A stretch of 64,000 bases of DNA from Sandaracinaceae bacterium (GTDB lineage Bacteria; Myxococcota_A; Polyangia; Polyangiales; JADJQN01): NCBI GenBank assembly GCA_016712745.1, contig JADJQN010000003.1, forward strand, positions 682,001-746,000, in the 5' to 3' direction. Shown piece after piece: positions 43,362 through 53,489 of the stretch (position 1 is the first letter of the stretch; each line of letters begins with the position of its first letter). The position numbers and the translations under genes are program-made. The notes beneath the pieces were generated by a model. That model was not told the origin of the DNA and did no database searches. It saw only the letters and a program-made list of their open reading frames with translations.

Positions 43362-46300
43362 ATGAAGTCGTTCAAGAATACTTCTCTTGCGTTTGCCATG
43401 GTCGGCATCGCATCCATGCTCGCACTCGCAGGTTGCGGCGGCGAAGATCCGCCTCCCGTGGATCTCGACTTGGGCGTCAATCCTGACTTGGGCGACGGCG
43501 CGGTCCGACCTGACATGGGCGACTTGGGCATCGCCGTCGACCTCGGACGCGACGCAGGCGACTTGGGCATCGATATCGACCTCGGCCCGATCGACATGGG
43601 CAGCGACGGCGGCGCTGTCTTGCCCCCCGGTATCACGGTCACCCCGACCACTGGCTTGTCGACTAGCGAAACTGGATCCACGGACACCTTCACGGTTGTC
43701 CTCGACTCTCAGCCGACCGCGAACGTCACGATCGCGATCACGACAAGCGACGACACGGAAGCAACGGCAGCTCCGACGACGTTGACGTTCACGCCTGAAA
43801 ACTGGAACGCACCGCAGACGGTCACCGTCACGGGCGTCAATGACGACACGGAAGACGGCAATCAGGACTACACCATCCTGACCGCAGCCGCAGTGAGCAC
43901 GGACAGTAACTACTCGGGCCTCAACGGCGCCGACGTAGCTGGCAGCAACATCGACGATGAAAGCGCTGGCATCACCGTCGAGCCGACATCAGGCTTGACC
44001 ACCACTGAAGGCGGCGACGATGACACGTTCACCATCGTGCTCAATACACAGCCGACGGCTGACGTCACGATCGCTCTTTCAAGCTCCGCCAGCGACGAGG
44101 CCACGATTGTCCCGGACTCGGTGACGTTCACGACCGCGAACTGGAACTCGGCCCAGACCGTAACCGTAACCGGCGTCGACGATGCATCGGCTGACGGAAA
44201 CCAGGACTTTACGATTGTCACCGCCGCAGCGACGAGCTCCGACGCTGACTACAGCGGCCTCGACGCCGAGGACGTCGCCGGCACCAACCTCGACGACGAG
44301 ACCCCCGGCATCATCGTCGACCCGATCAGCGGCGCAAACACAACTGAGGCCGGCGGCACGACCACGATCACGGTCGTTCTTCAGTCCGAGCCCTCGGGCG
44401 ACGTCATGATCCCCGTGGCGACGACCGATGATACGGAAGGCACCATCGACACACCAACGGTCGTGTTCGACATGACGAACTGGAACATCCCGCAAGTCAT
44501 CACGGTCACAGGCGTCAACGACGACGCGATCGACGGCGACCAGGTCTTCCACATCACCTTTGGCCCGGCGGCTAGCACGGACGCTGGCTACGAAGGCCTT
44601 CGTGGTCTCGACGCAGTGATCACGAACACGGACGATGAAACCGCAGGCGTAACGCTTACGCCGGACACGGGTTTGACGACGACGGAAGCAGGCGGCACGG
44701 CCACCTTCACCATCGTGCTCAACTCGATGCCGACCGCCGACGTCACCATCGACCTTACCAGCACGAACACGGATGAAGGCACAGTTGACCCCGCGTCGCT
44801 CACCTTCACTTCAGGCAACTGGAACATTCCCCAGACGGTCACCGTCACGGGCGTGAACGACGCAGCGGCCGACGGCCCGATCGACTACCAGATCAACGCG
44901 GCGACCTCGAGCGCGGACATGAACTACCAGGCCCTCGCTGATTTGCGCGCCGACGTCACCAACACGGATGACGAGACCGCGGGCATCACCGTTACGCCGA
45001 CCACTGGCCTTACGACCACCGAGAGCGGCGGAGCCACGACCTTCACGATCGTGCTCAACTCGCAGCCCACGGCGGACGTAACCATCGGCCTTTCGTCGGA
45101 CGCAACGACCGAAGGCACGGTCGCTCCGTCCTCGCTCACCTTCACCGCAAGCGACTGGAACGTCCCGCAGACGGTCACGGTCACGGGCGTCAACGACTTT
45201 GTCGCTGATGGCTCGAAGGTCTATCACATCGTGATCGCAGACGCGGTCAGCACCGATGCTGACTACAGCGGACTTGTCACGCCGAACGTCGACGTAACGA
45301 ACACCGACGACGACATGCGTGGTCTCGTGGTTTCGCCCACATCACTCTCGATCTCAGAGGGCGGCTCTGCAGCAACCTTCACGATCGTTCTTACGTCGGA
45401 GCCAATCCAAGACGTCACCATTCCGCTCGCCGTCATGACGGGCGACGCCACGGTCAATCCGACCAGCGTCCTCTTCACCTCCGCGAACTGGAACATTCCG
45501 CAGACGGTCACGGTCACTCCGGTCGACGATGCAATCGCCGACGGAACCGTCATGACCTTCGTGCAGACACTTCCGGCCACCGGCATGGGTCTCACTTACC
45601 CCGGCTACGACGGTCCAGACGTAACGCTCACGGTCAACGACAACGATGCAGCGAGCATCGTCGTAACTCCGACCTCGGGCTTGAGCGTGACGGAAGCTGG
45701 CAGCACAGCGACCTTCACGATCGTGCTCGGCTCGCAACCGACCGCTGACGTCAGCGTCACGCTCTTGAGCGGCGACGCAACCGAAGGTTCAGTCATGCCG
45801 AGCAGCGTGAGCTTCAACGAGACCAACTGGAACGTCCCGCAGACGGTCACGGTTGCTGGCGTTGACGACTCGGCTGTCGACGGGTCGGTGATGTACAGCA
45901 TCACCACCAGCTCGGCCTCGAGCGCGGACTCTAGCTACAGTGGCCTCGCGGTCTCGGACGTTTCGGTGACCACCACCGACAACGACACCGCGACTGTCTC
46001 TGTCACCCCGACCTCGGGTCTCGTGACGAGCGAAGGTGGCTCAAGCGCTTCGTTCGCGATTGTCCTCGGCGCTCAGCCGTCGGCAGATGTGACGATAGCT
46101 CTCTCGAGCAGCAACACCGCCGAAGGAACCGTCGCGCCCGCAAGCGTCACGTTCACGAACGGTAACTGGAACGTCCCGCAGTCGGTAAGCGTGACGGGCG
46201 TAGACGACTTCGCCGCCGACGGCGCAATCGCATACACCATCATCACGGGTGCAACTGTGAGCACGGACCCTGCGTTCAGCGGTGTCGCCGTTGCGGACGT

Positions 46301-49300
46301 CTCGGTCAGCAACAGCGACAACGACGTGCCTGGCGTCATTGTTTCGCCGACCTCGGGTCTCATGACCTCAGAAGGCCTTACGACCACCACCTTCACGATC
46401 GTGCTCGCTACGCAGCCCTCGGCTTCCGTGACGATCGCGCTCTCGAGCAGCAACACTGCTGAAGGTACCGTCAGCCCCGCGAGCGTGATGTTCACGACCG
46501 CGACGTGGAACATGCCGGCGACCGTGACCATCACAGGCGTGGACGACATGACTGCGGACGGCGCAGTCGGCTACACCATCGTCACCGGCGCAGCTTCGAG
46601 CGCCGATGCTGGTTACAACGGCTTGACCGTAACCGACGTCTCGGTGACCAACCTGGACAACGACGTTGCGCCGACCATTTCGTCGACTGCACCGAGCCCC
46701 GGCACTCTTATCGCCGGCGTTGACACCTTCCCGGCATACACGCCCACCGCAACTGGTACGCCGACGTTCCCGCCGGGCGTCGTCTCTGTGACGGGCCTTC
46801 CGTCGTGGATGACGTTCGATGGCGTTGCTCCGGCCGCCTGCGCAATGCAGACGTTCACCGCTGGCACGCTCGCAGGTTGCTCGCCTATCCCGGCTAGCGC
46901 CTTCGGCAGCTACAGCATCACGCTGACCGCCAACAACGGCATTGCGCCGAACGCCACGCAAGTGATCGCGTTCAGCGTCATTGCGCCCCCCCCGACGCTT
47001 ACGTCGATCACGCCGGCACTTGCGCGTCGTCAGGCCACTGTGCCCGTCACGATTCGCGGTCTGTCGTTCTCGACCATCGGCGCTGTGACCTCGGTCAACA
47101 TCCGCCTCGGTTCGGGCGGCACGCTCATCCCGTTGAGCGGCTTCAGCGTTGTTGACGCTCAGACGATCACGGCAACGGTCTCGGCCGACCTCACCCGCAC
47201 CGCAGGAACGTACGACGTCGTCGTCGTCCAGAGCGGCGTGAACTATGTGCTCGCTCGCGCACTCAACGTAACGTCCGGTAACGACGGCACATTGGTGAGC
47301 GGCAACATCACGTTCGACACGACTTGGTCGAAGGCGGGCAGCCCCTTCATCGTGAACAACAACATCTCGATCATCAACGGCGCCACGCTGACCATTCAGC
47401 CTGGCACGACGATCATCATGGGTGCGTCAGGTTCCACGAACAACAGCTTCCGCTTCGATGTCGGTGTCGCGGGCGCTGGTAACCTCATCGCGGACGGCGG
47501 CAACCCGGCCACCTCGGGCGAGCCCATCGTCTTTACGTCCTACCAACCCCTCGCCGGCATGCCGACGGGCGGCAAGTGGGGCAACATCCGCATCGGCTCG
47601 ATGGCAAGCGCAACGACTGTGCTTCGCAACGTCGTCGTCGAGTACGGAAGCCGCGACGCGAGCGCCTACAACGGCGCTCTCGAAGTGCAGGCCAACGCGA
47701 ACATCAGCACGATCACTGACTCAATCATTCGTGAGTCGGACCGTGCTGGTCTCTACATTGGCAGCGGCGTGCAGACGCTCCCCAACACCATCATCAACAA
47801 CTCGACGATCTCGCGTAACGCGACTGCCATGAGCGGCACGTACTACCCGATCGTCGTGGCTGCTGATTCGGTTCCGACCCTTGGTTCGACCATGACCTGG
47901 TCGCTCAACGGACGTGACCAGATCAGCGTCATCGGCGGCACCATTCAGCGTGGTGACTCAAGCAGCTTGAATATCTGGAAGCGCTTCACGGGCATCGACT
48001 ACGTCGTGAGCGCCACCACGGTTGTTCAGGGCAACATCACGCTCAGCATCGCGGCCGGTAACACGGTGCGCTTCCCGCTGAACCAGTACCTGTACATCGG
48101 TAACACCACGCCCGGCGGTCTCTCGATCGACGCGGCAGGTAACTCCGTCACCCTGACCTCGCTGTTGGGAACGGCAGGCCAGGAATGGGGCGGCATCCGC
48201 TTCAGTGCAAACGCAAGCGCGAGCTTGTTGCGCGGTGTGAACATCACTGCCTTCAACAATCTCCTCGCTGGCGGCATCCGCTTGTACGACCCGACGGTCC
48301 CAGACACCGTCACCACCCCGGTGGTCACGATCGACCAGTGCAACATCGCGTCGACCTTCCTAGCTAGCGTCGGTCTCTACGCCGATCAGAACGCTCGGCC
48401 GGTAAGCGTGACGAACACCACGTTCGACACCCTTGGCTACAGCGTCAACATGCGCATGGACGACTTGCACACCGCAATGGCGACCACGAACATCTACAAG
48501 ACGGCGCTCTTTGCGCGTACCGGCACATTCGACATCGCACGCAACGCACTTGATGCCACGGTGTGGCCGAAGGTTGTTGACGCGCTGGGCGCAGCTCAGA
48601 CCATCACGTTCCAAGGAACGCTCACCATCAGCAGCTCGTCCTTGCAGATCCTTGGCGGAAACGTCTTGGCGCTGCCGGACAACGGCAGCTTCAACGTGAC
48701 CACCGGCAAGCTTCTCTTGTCGGGTACCGTGACAAGCCCCATCACGATCAAGTCGACGAACCCCGGCGTGGTCTTCTGGGATCGCATCTTGCTCACGGGT
48801 AACACCACGGGCGGCCAGACCTCGACCATCACCTACACGACCTTCCAGAACGGTGGCTACGACGTTGCCGCTGTAAACGAAGGCATCGCGTACATCTACT
48901 CGAACTGCACGGGCACGAACTGCGCAACCCCGACGATCCAGAACAATACGTTCACCGGATCGAACGGTTACGGCGTCTCGTTCGGTCAGAGCGGCACGAA
49001 CGGCTACGGCGCTCACGCCAACGGCACGTTCACGGGCAACACCATCACGGGCTCGCGCTTCTCGCCTGTTCAGATTTACGCGAACTGGGTCAACCGACTC
49101 GGCACGGGTAACCTCTACACCGGCAACAACACGACCGCGACGCTCGGCTACAGCGGCGTGCGTGTCACGGTCGGTAACGGCGTGTACGAGACGCAGACAT
49201 GGCCGGCGTTGAACGCATCGGACACGCTTCCGGCGTACATGATGAGCGCTCAGCTCTGGATCACGAACTACAACTCGTACTTGGCGGCCCGTACAAACCT

Positions 49301-49781
49301 CACGCTATCTGCTGGCGTGGACATTCGTTTCGCGGGCAACACGAACGATTACCTCCTCGTCGGTTACACGACGACAGGTCAGACCCAGGGCGGCGACTTG
49401 ATCACGAGCGGAACGGCCACCAATCCGGTTCGCATCACGAACTACAGTGACTCAGTAGCAGGCGGGTACTGGCGCGGCGTCTTGTACGAGCCGGACTCGA
49501 GCACAACCTCGACCAGCACCTACACGATCTTCTCGTACGGCGGTCGTACGGGTTCGGGTAACACCGGCAGCGTCAACTTCCGCTTCGCGGCGGGCCTCTG
49601 CGGACGCCCGGTCATGAACAACAGCACGTTCTCGAACGCGCAGGGCTTTGCGGCTACGTCGGCTAACGCCGTCTGCACCGCTGCCCTCACGTCGATGACG
49701 TACTCGGGTAACGCCATGGGCGACTGCGTGAAGCAGCTCTACGCACCGATGACCTGCGTGGCCGGCCCGACCTACCCCTAA
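43362..49781 (+). CDS. Giant repeat-containing surface lipoprotein with beta-helix-like C-terminus
   Basis: 2139-residue protein. The signal peptide ends in lipobox L-A-G-C (C25). Residues 30-88 are a linker of D-L-G-rich repeats. From residue 91 to about 1103 nine tandem repeats of about 113 residues follow, each opening like ITVTPTTGLTTTEAGG and containing FTIVLNSQPTADVTI, WN-x-PQTVTVTGV and a D-G-rich loop; this fits Calx-beta-like cell-surface repeats. Next come an Ig-like segment (about 1105-1206), an IPT/TIG-like segment (about 1207-1304) and about 830 residues of short strands with many Asn/Thr/Gly turns (GATLTIQPGTTIIMG, WGNIRIGS), typical of a right-handed beta-helix. It may be an adhesin or matrix protein. 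It has no sorting signal. Confidence 0.85.
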   Translation: MKSFKNTSLAFAMVGIASMLALAGCGGEDPPPVDLDLGVNPDLGDGAVRPDMGDLGIAVDLGRDAGDLGIDIDLGPIDMGSDGGAVLPPGITVTPTTGLSTSETGSTDTFTVVLDSQPTANVTIAITTSDDTEATAAPTTLTFTPENWNAPQTVTVTGVNDDTEDGNQDYTILTAAAVSTDSNYSGLNGADVAGSNIDDESAGITVEPTSGLTTTEGGDDDTFTIVLNTQPTADVTIALSSSASDEATIVPDSVTFTTANWNSAQTVTVTGVDDASADGNQDFTIVTAAATSSDADYSGLDAEDVAGTNLDDETPGIIVDPISGANTTEAGGTTTITVVLQSEPSGDVMIPVATTDDTEGTIDTPTVVFDMTNWNIPQVITVTGVNDDAIDGDQVFHITFGPAASTDAGYEGLRGLDAVITNTDDETAGVTLTPDTGLTTTEAGGTATFTIVLNSMPTADVTIDLTSTNTDEGTVDPASLTFTSGNWNIPQTVTVTGVNDAAADGPIDYQINAATSSADMNYQALADLRADVTNTDDETAGITVTPTTGLTTTESGGATTFTIVLNSQPTADVTIGLSSDATTEGTVAPSSLTFTASDWNVPQTVTVTGVNDFVADGSKVYHIVIADAVSTDADYSGLVTPNVDVTNTDDDMRGLVVSPTSLSISEGGSAATFTIVLTSEPIQDVTIPLAVMTGDATVNPTSVLFTSANWNIPQTVTVTPVDDAIADGTVMTFVQTLPATGMGLTYPGYDGPDVTLTVNDNDAASIVVTPTSGLSVTEAGSTATFTIVLGSQPTADVSVTLLSGDATEGSVMPSSVSFNETNWNVPQTVTVAGVDDSAVDGSVMYSITTSSASSADSSYSGLAVSDVSVTTTDNDTATVSVTPTSGLVTSEGGSSASFAIVLGAQPSADVTIALSSSNTAEGTVAPASVTFTNGNWNVPQSVSVTGVDDFAADGAIAYTIITGATVSTDPAFSGVAVADVSVSNSDNDVPGVIVSPTSGLMTSEGLTTTTFTIVLATQPSASVTIALSSSNTAEGTVSPASVMFTTATWNMPATVTITGVDDMTADGAVGYTIVTGAASSADAGYNGLTVTDVSVTNLDNDVAPTISSTAPSPGTLIAGVDTFPAYTPTATGTPTFPPGVVSVTGLPSWMTFDGVAPAACAMQTFTAGTLAGCSPIPASAFGSYSITLTANNGIAPNATQVIAFSVIAPPPTLTSITPALARRQATVPVTIRGLSFSTIGAVTSVNIRLGSGGTLIPLSGFSVVDAQTITATVSADLTRTAGTYDVVVVQSGVNYVLARALNVTSGNDGTLVSGNITFDTTWSKAGSPFIVNNNISIINGATLTIQPGTTIIMGASGSTNNSFRFDVGVAGAGNLIADGGNPATSGEPIVFTSYQPLAGMPTGGKWGNIRIGSMASATTVLRNVVVEYGSRDASAYNGALEVQANANISTITDSIIRESDRAGLYIGSGVQTLPNTIINNSTISRNATAMSGTYYPIVVAADSVPTLGSTMTWSLNGRDQISVIGGTIQRGDSSSLNIWKRFTGIDYVVSATTVVQGNITLSIAAGNTVRFPLNQYLYIGNTTPGGLSIDAAGNSVTLTSLLGTAGQEWGGIRFSANASASLLRGVNITAFNNLLAGGIRLYDPTVPDTVTTPVVTIDQCNIASTFLASVGLYADQNARPVSVTNTTFDTLGYSVNMRMDDLHTAMATTNIYKTALFARTGTFDIARNALDATVWPKVVDALGAAQTITFQGTLTISSSSLQILGGNVLALPDNGSFNVTTGKLLLSGTVTSPITIKSTNPGVVFWDRILLTGNTTGGQTSTITYTTFQNGGYDVAAVNEGIAYIYSNCTGTNCATPTIQNNTFTGSNGYGVSFGQSGTNGYGAHANGTFTGNTITGSRFSPVQIYANWVNRLGTGNLYTGNNTTATLGYSGVRVTVGNGVYETQTWPALNASDTLPAYMMSAQLWITNYNSYLAARTNLTLSAGVDIRFAGNTNDYLLVGYTTTGQTQGGDLITSGTATNPVRITNYSDSVAGGYWRGVLYEPDSSTTSTSTYTIFSYGGRTGSGNTGSVNFRFAAGLCGRPVMNNSTFSNAQGFAATSANAVCTAALTSMTYSGNAMGDCVKQLYAPMTCVAGPTYP

Positions 49782-49802
49782 TCGCCGGCAACGGCACCAA
49801 CG

Positions 49803-49833
49803 AAAAAGCCCCGCTAACGCGGGGCTTTTTTTT
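49803..49833 (+). terminator. Strong rho-independent terminator after the giant gene
   Basis: A perfect stem GCCCCGC/GCGGGGC with a TAAC loop lies 22 bases after the stop codon. It is preceded by five A and followed by eight T, so it could also stop transcription on the opposite strand (downstream of tRNA-Phe). Confidence 0.9.
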
Positions 49834-49845
49834 GCACTGTTTTTG

Positions 49846-49918
49846 TGCCCAGAGACGGAATCGAACCGCCGACACGGGGATTTTCAATCCCCTGCTCTAC
49901 CAACTGAGCTATCTGGGC
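49846..49918 (-). tRNA. tRNA-Phe (GAA)
   Basis: 73 bases fold as a canonical tRNA: acceptor stem GCCCAGA/TCTGGGC, D arm AGCTCAGTTGGTAGAGC, anticodon arm GGGGA-TTGAAAA-TCCCC with anticodon GAA (phenylalanine), T arm GGCGG-TTCGATT-CCGTC and discriminator A. CCA is not encoded. The plus-strand frame that begins at 49843 over this gene is an artefact. Confidence 0.97.
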
Positions 49919-49953
49919 CCTGGCACGCCGTAAAGCTAATGCAAGGACGGCGG

Positions 49954-49981
49954 ACTCTACCTGGGTCGACCTCTGTGTCAA
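49954..49981 (-). promoter_or_regulatory. Sigma-70 promoter of tRNA-Phe
   Basis: On the minus strand a consensus -35 box TTGACA (49976-49981) is followed after 16 bases by a -10-like TAGAGT (49954-49959). Transcription would begin about 28 bases before the mature tRNA 5' end. Confidence 0.65.
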
Positions 49982-50070
49982 GAACGGGTGGAGGGCCTGC
50001 CGGGCGCAAAGTTGCGGATGCCGGGGGTCGTCTTGCTACACTTGCTGTGCATGCGATTCAGCGGGGGAAA

Positions 50071-51009
50071 ATGAGCGGAGCCGGCGACGAAGCCTTTCTC
50101 AGGCTTCTTGCGGACGCGGCCGGTGGAGGCCAGTCGCGCGTGGACGCGCTCGTGGCCCTGGCTCAGCGCACCCTCTTCGTGCCTACGTGGCTGCCAGGAG
50201 ACGACGCATTTCGCACGGTGGTTAGCAGCGCCGGAGTCGCCGCCCTGCCGGTGTTCGTGACGATGCAGAGCATTGAGGAGACATCCCGTCGCTTCGGTTG
50301 GGCCACTCCCGATGGACGCATCCCTTACCGCGAGGTGGGAGCTCGCGGGGCACTCGGGCATGCGCTGGCGCAGAACCTTTTGGTCGTGGTCGAGATGGGA
50401 ACTAACCACGCCATCGAAATCGACCAGGACGAGATACGGCCTCTCGTCAGCTCCGCAAGTCGCCGAGATCCAAGCGGCCCCTTCGCTTCAGCCGGCAAAG
50501 TAAACTCCGAGATGATCGCCGCAGTGAACGCGCGCGAGGCAAAGCAATCCGGATCCATACCGCCGCCGGCCGGGTCGCAATCGGTACGGCCGTTGACTCC
50601 GCCGCCTGGGGCTTTAGCTGCAACGGCAGAGCGGCCAGGGGGCAATCGCACGCCGTCGGTCTACCCGTTAAGCACCGCGCCGGTGAGCATAGACGGGGTC
50701 ACGCTTTCCAATCTCACGCTCACGCCGACCGATGCTTTGCTTGACGGCCTCTCCGAAGTTCTTCGAGGTTATCCAGAAGTCGAGTGGGCGTGCCTTGCCA
50801 TGTTGGCCCGAGGGGCGAATCAACCCGCTCCCGCCGTGATGATGCGCATCGACACCGCATTTCGTACGCGTGTCGGAGAGATCACGGGTGGCATCGGCGT
50901 AGCTGCGCAAAAGCTCGGCGCTGTGCTCGAGGTGCTCTTGCTCGATGATCCAGCCCTCATGCGCGCGGCACGCTCGGTGGGCAAACCATTTTATCCGTGG
51001 CGCAAGTAG
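50071..51009 (+). CDS. SseB-like protein
   Basis: 312-residue cytoplasmic protein related to the enhanced-serine-sensitivity/type III secretion SseB family. The N-terminal SseB domain includes RTLFVPTWLPGDDAFRTVV, then GVAALPVFVTMQSIEE and ARGALGHALAQNLLVVVEMG. A Pro-rich linker (about 165-200) leads to an SseB C-terminal domain with DGLSEVLRGYPEVEWACLAM and FRTRVGEITGGIGVAAQKL. The ATG at 50071 has a GGGGGAAA site directly before it; the longer frame would run through the tRNA gene. The stop is nine bases before the aminotransferase start. SseB proteins are poorly understood, so its role in the operon is open. Confidence 0.8.
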   Translation: MSGAGDEAFLRLLADAAGGGQSRVDALVALAQRTLFVPTWLPGDDAFRTVVSSAGVAALPVFVTMQSIEETSRRFGWATPDGRIPYREVGARGALGHALAQNLLVVVEMGTNHAIEIDQDEIRPLVSSASRRDPSGPFASAGKVNSEMIAAVNAREAKQSGSIPPPAGSQSVRPLTPPPGALAATAERPGGNRTPSVYPLSTAPVSIDGVTLSNLTLTPTDALLDGLSEVLRGYPEVEWACLAMLARGANQPAPAVMMRIDTAFRTRVGEITGGIGVAAQKLGAVLEVLLLDDPALMRAARSVGKPFYPWRK

Positions 51010-51018
51010 GGGACGCGG

Positions 51019-52359
51019 TTGCATCCCGATTTCGGCAATATGCCCCCGTCGATTCGCTCGCCTCTGCCGGGGACGAAGAGTAGGGAGCTCATTGAAACAC
51101 TTGCGGCCACCGAATGTCCGTCGCTTACGACCCGTCGTGCACGTCGTGCCGAGCGAACGGGCGTACAACACGACCCCATCGTGTGGGCGAACGCTAAGGG
51201 CATCAACGTGCTCGACGTCGACGGCAACGTCTATGTCGATTGGACCGCGGGATTTGGAGTGGCGGTCGCCGGTCACGCACACCCGAGCGTCGTGGATGCA
51301 ATTCAAGAGCAGAGCGAGCGAGCGATTCATGCGCTCGGCGATGTTTACCCGTCAGATGTGAAGATCGAGTTGCTTGCGCGACTCGCCGCACTGGCGCCGC
51401 ACGAGGACGCACGAGTTATTCTCGGACAGAGCGGAGCGGACGCAATCGAAGCTGCGCTCAAAACGGCAATGCTGAAAACCAAACGGAGCGGAGTGCTTGC
51501 GTTTCGAGGAGGCTATCACGGCCTCTCCCACGGCCCGCTCGCGCTCTGTGGATACAGCGCAGCGTTTCGCGATCCCTTTCAAGCGCAGCTTCACGACGAA
51601 GTCGCGTTCGCGCCCTATCCGCGGGAGGGGGTGGACTCTCTGAACGACGCAATCGCGCAAGTTAGAGCTGCGTGGAGCGAATCAGGATTCGACATCGGGA
51701 CGGTGGTTGTGGAGCCCATTCAAGCACGCGGAGGAATAGTGATTCCGCCCGCTGGATTCTTGAAAGCGCTGATCGAGCTCGCGCACGAGCGCGGCGCCGT
51801 GGTGATCGCAGATGAGATCTACACAGGTCTCGCGCGCACAGGCGCAGCGTTCGAGAGCGTGAGGGACGGCGCGCTCCCGGATATTCTATGCATTGGAAAG
51901 GCGCTCGGCGGTGGGATGCCGATCAGCGCATGCATTGCCAGTTACGATGTGATGCGCGCGTGGGGCGATCCAACCGGCGAGGCTATCCATACCGCAACAT
52001 TCTTCGGGCACCCCATCGCCTGCGCAGCAGCCCTTGCGAGTCTAGACATCATCGACGATGAAAATCTTCGCGAGCTCGCAGCTGATAAGGGAGAGCGCGT
52101 GAAGGCCTTGCTGCGAAAGCGTCTCGCTCATCACGCAAGCGTTCGCGAGGTACGGGGCAGAGGGATGCTCATCGGCGTCGAGTTGGACAGCGGTGAGCGC
52201 ACGCTGCGGCTGATCCGAGCCATGCTTGAGCGCGGCCATTTGCTTTTACCCGCCGGGGCAAAAGCTGAGGTCCTTTCCATCACACCGTCGATAAAAATTT
52301 CCTATGCGCGGGTTGACGAGCTCGTCGACGCGCTCGATGAATGCTTAACGACATCATGA
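51019..52359 (+). CDS. Class III PLP-dependent aminotransferase (GabT-like)
   Basis: 446-residue fold-type I aminotransferase. Landmarks are VDWTAGFGVAVAGHAHP, LGQSGADAIEAALKTAM, GGYHGLSHG, VVVEPIQARGGIV, ADEIYTGLARTG (PLP-ring Asp) and CIGKALGGGMPISA with the PLP lysine K294. It resembles GABA/diamine/lysine transaminases that act on omega-amines and terminal aldehydes. The start is TTG 51019, six bases after a GGGGA site, or ATG 51040 without one. It overlaps luxE (ATGA). Beside an acid-reducing LuxE/LuxC pair, the likely job is conversion of the aldehyde product to a primary amine; this is an inference. Confidence 0.9.
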   Translation: MHPDFGNMPPSIRSPLPGTKSRELIETLAATECPSLTTRRARRAERTGVQHDPIVWANAKGINVLDVDGNVYVDWTAGFGVAVAGHAHPSVVDAIQEQSERAIHALGDVYPSDVKIELLARLAALAPHEDARVILGQSGADAIEAALKTAMLKTKRSGVLAFRGGYHGLSHGPLALCGYSAAFRDPFQAQLHDEVAFAPYPREGVDSLNDAIAQVRAAWSESGFDIGTVVVEPIQARGGIVIPPAGFLKALIELAHERGAVVIADEIYTGLARTGAAFESVRDGALPDILCIGKALGGGMPISACIASYDVMRAWGDPTGEAIHTATFFGHPIACAAALASLDIIDDENLRELAADKGERVKALLRKRLAHHASVREVRGRGMLIGVELDSGERTLRLIRAMLERGHLLLPAGAKAEVLSITPSIKISYARVDELVDALDECLTTS

Positions 52360-53489
52360 CTGAAGCGCCCCGCGATGCGCTCAAAGCGCGGATCGAAGCT
52401 TTCATCCGCGCAAGCGCGGCCGAGTCCTACGCCGATAGCTCCTACGCGGCTGACGATCGTGACAAGTTGCTGACCGATATCTTGGCGTGGCAGGTGGAGA
52501 AGCTCGCGCCGCTCGCGCGACTCAAAGCTTCACGGAGCGTGCGCTACCCCTCGTCGAGCGAGTCGCCAGATGCCTACCCCGCCTTGCCCACCGACTTGTT
52601 TCGCTCGATGCGAATAGCGTCGTTCGATACAGCGCACGACACTCGTGTCTTTCGCACGTCAGGCACAACGCAAGGCACGCGCGGCGCGCACGTCTTTCAA
52701 GATTTGGATCTTTACGACCTCGCCGCGGAAACAGCAGCGCGTTTCGCGCTTTTCCCCGACGTTTCACGAATGCGTCTGATCGTGCTCGCACCAAGCGCAG
52801 ACGAGCTTTCCGATTCATCGCTCTCGTACATGCTTTCGCGGTTTCACGATTGGTTCGGAACGCAAGACGACACTGTCGCGATTCGAAATGGTGAGCTCGA
52901 CATGCAGCGTCTAGGCGATGCGCTCGCCGACGCAACCCGTACTTGCGAGCCAGTCGCCTTGCTCGGCACTTCATTTGCGTTCGTCCACGCTGACGATGCG
53001 TGGCAGTCGAAACAGTTTTCGTTGCCCTCGGGCAGTCGCATTATGCAAACGGGCGGTTTCAAAGGTCGTTCTCGCGAAGTCGAGCCCGATGCGATGCGCG
53101 CCATGCTCGAAGCGCGCTACGGCGTTCCCGACGCGTTCATCGTAGCGGAGTACGGTATGACCGAGCTGTCTTCGCAAATGTACGAGACAACGCTGCGCGA
53201 TGTGTTGTATGCGAAGAGCGTTTCGCCTCGCCGTCTTTGGGTCCCCCCTTGGGTGCGGGCGTTGCCCGTTCATCCCGAGACATGCTTGCCGGTGGCCCCA
53301 GGCACGCCAGGTATTCTTCGCATCGACGACGCGGCGAACCTCGACTCATGCGTAGCGATTCAAACCGCCGACCTTGCGACCGCAGCGCTGGACGGCATCG
53401 TCGTACAAGGCCGCGACCCGTCCGCAGTGCCGCGCGGCTGCTCGCTTGCGATGGACATCGCGTTAAGCGATGGAGCGGCCCATGCGTGA
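52356..53489 (+). CDS. luxE: LuxE-like acyl-protein synthetase
   Basis: 377-residue member of the adenylate-forming superfamily related to LuxE, which activates a carboxylic acid with ATP and passes the acyl group through its own cysteine to LuxC. The phosphate-binding loop is FRTSGTTQGTRG. The block IMQTGGFKGRSREVEPDAM and the region EYGMTELSSQMYE are typical of LuxE. A cysteine close to the C-terminus (C362 of 377, in RGCSLAMD) sits where V. harveyi LuxE carries its acyl-accepting Cys364. The ATG at 52356 overlaps the aminotransferase stop; another in-frame ATG at 52341 adds five residues. No LuxD, LuxA or LuxB is nearby. Confidence 0.9.
   Translation: MTEAPRDALKARIEAFIRASAAESYADSSYAADDRDKLLTDILAWQVEKLAPLARLKASRSVRYPSSSESPDAYPALPTDLFRSMRIASFDTAHDTRVFRTSGTTQGTRGAHVFQDLDLYDLAAETAARFALFPDVSRMRLIVLAPSADELSDSSLSYMLSRFHDWFGTQDDTVAIRNGELDMQRLGDALADATRTCEPVALLGTSFAFVHADDAWQSKQFSLPSGSRIMQTGGFKGRSREVEPDAMRAMLEARYGVPDAFIVAEYGMTELSSQMYETTLRDVLYAKSVSPRRLWVPPWVRALPVHPETCLPVAPGTPGILRIDDAANLDSCVAIQTADLATAALDGIVVQGRDPSAVPRGCSLAMDIALSDGAAHA

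Noticed and set aside
49843..50070. N-terminal extension of the SseB-like protein
   Set aside because: It would be translated from the strand opposite the tRNA-Phe gene; the ATG at 50071 has a good ribosome-binding site and begins the domain region.
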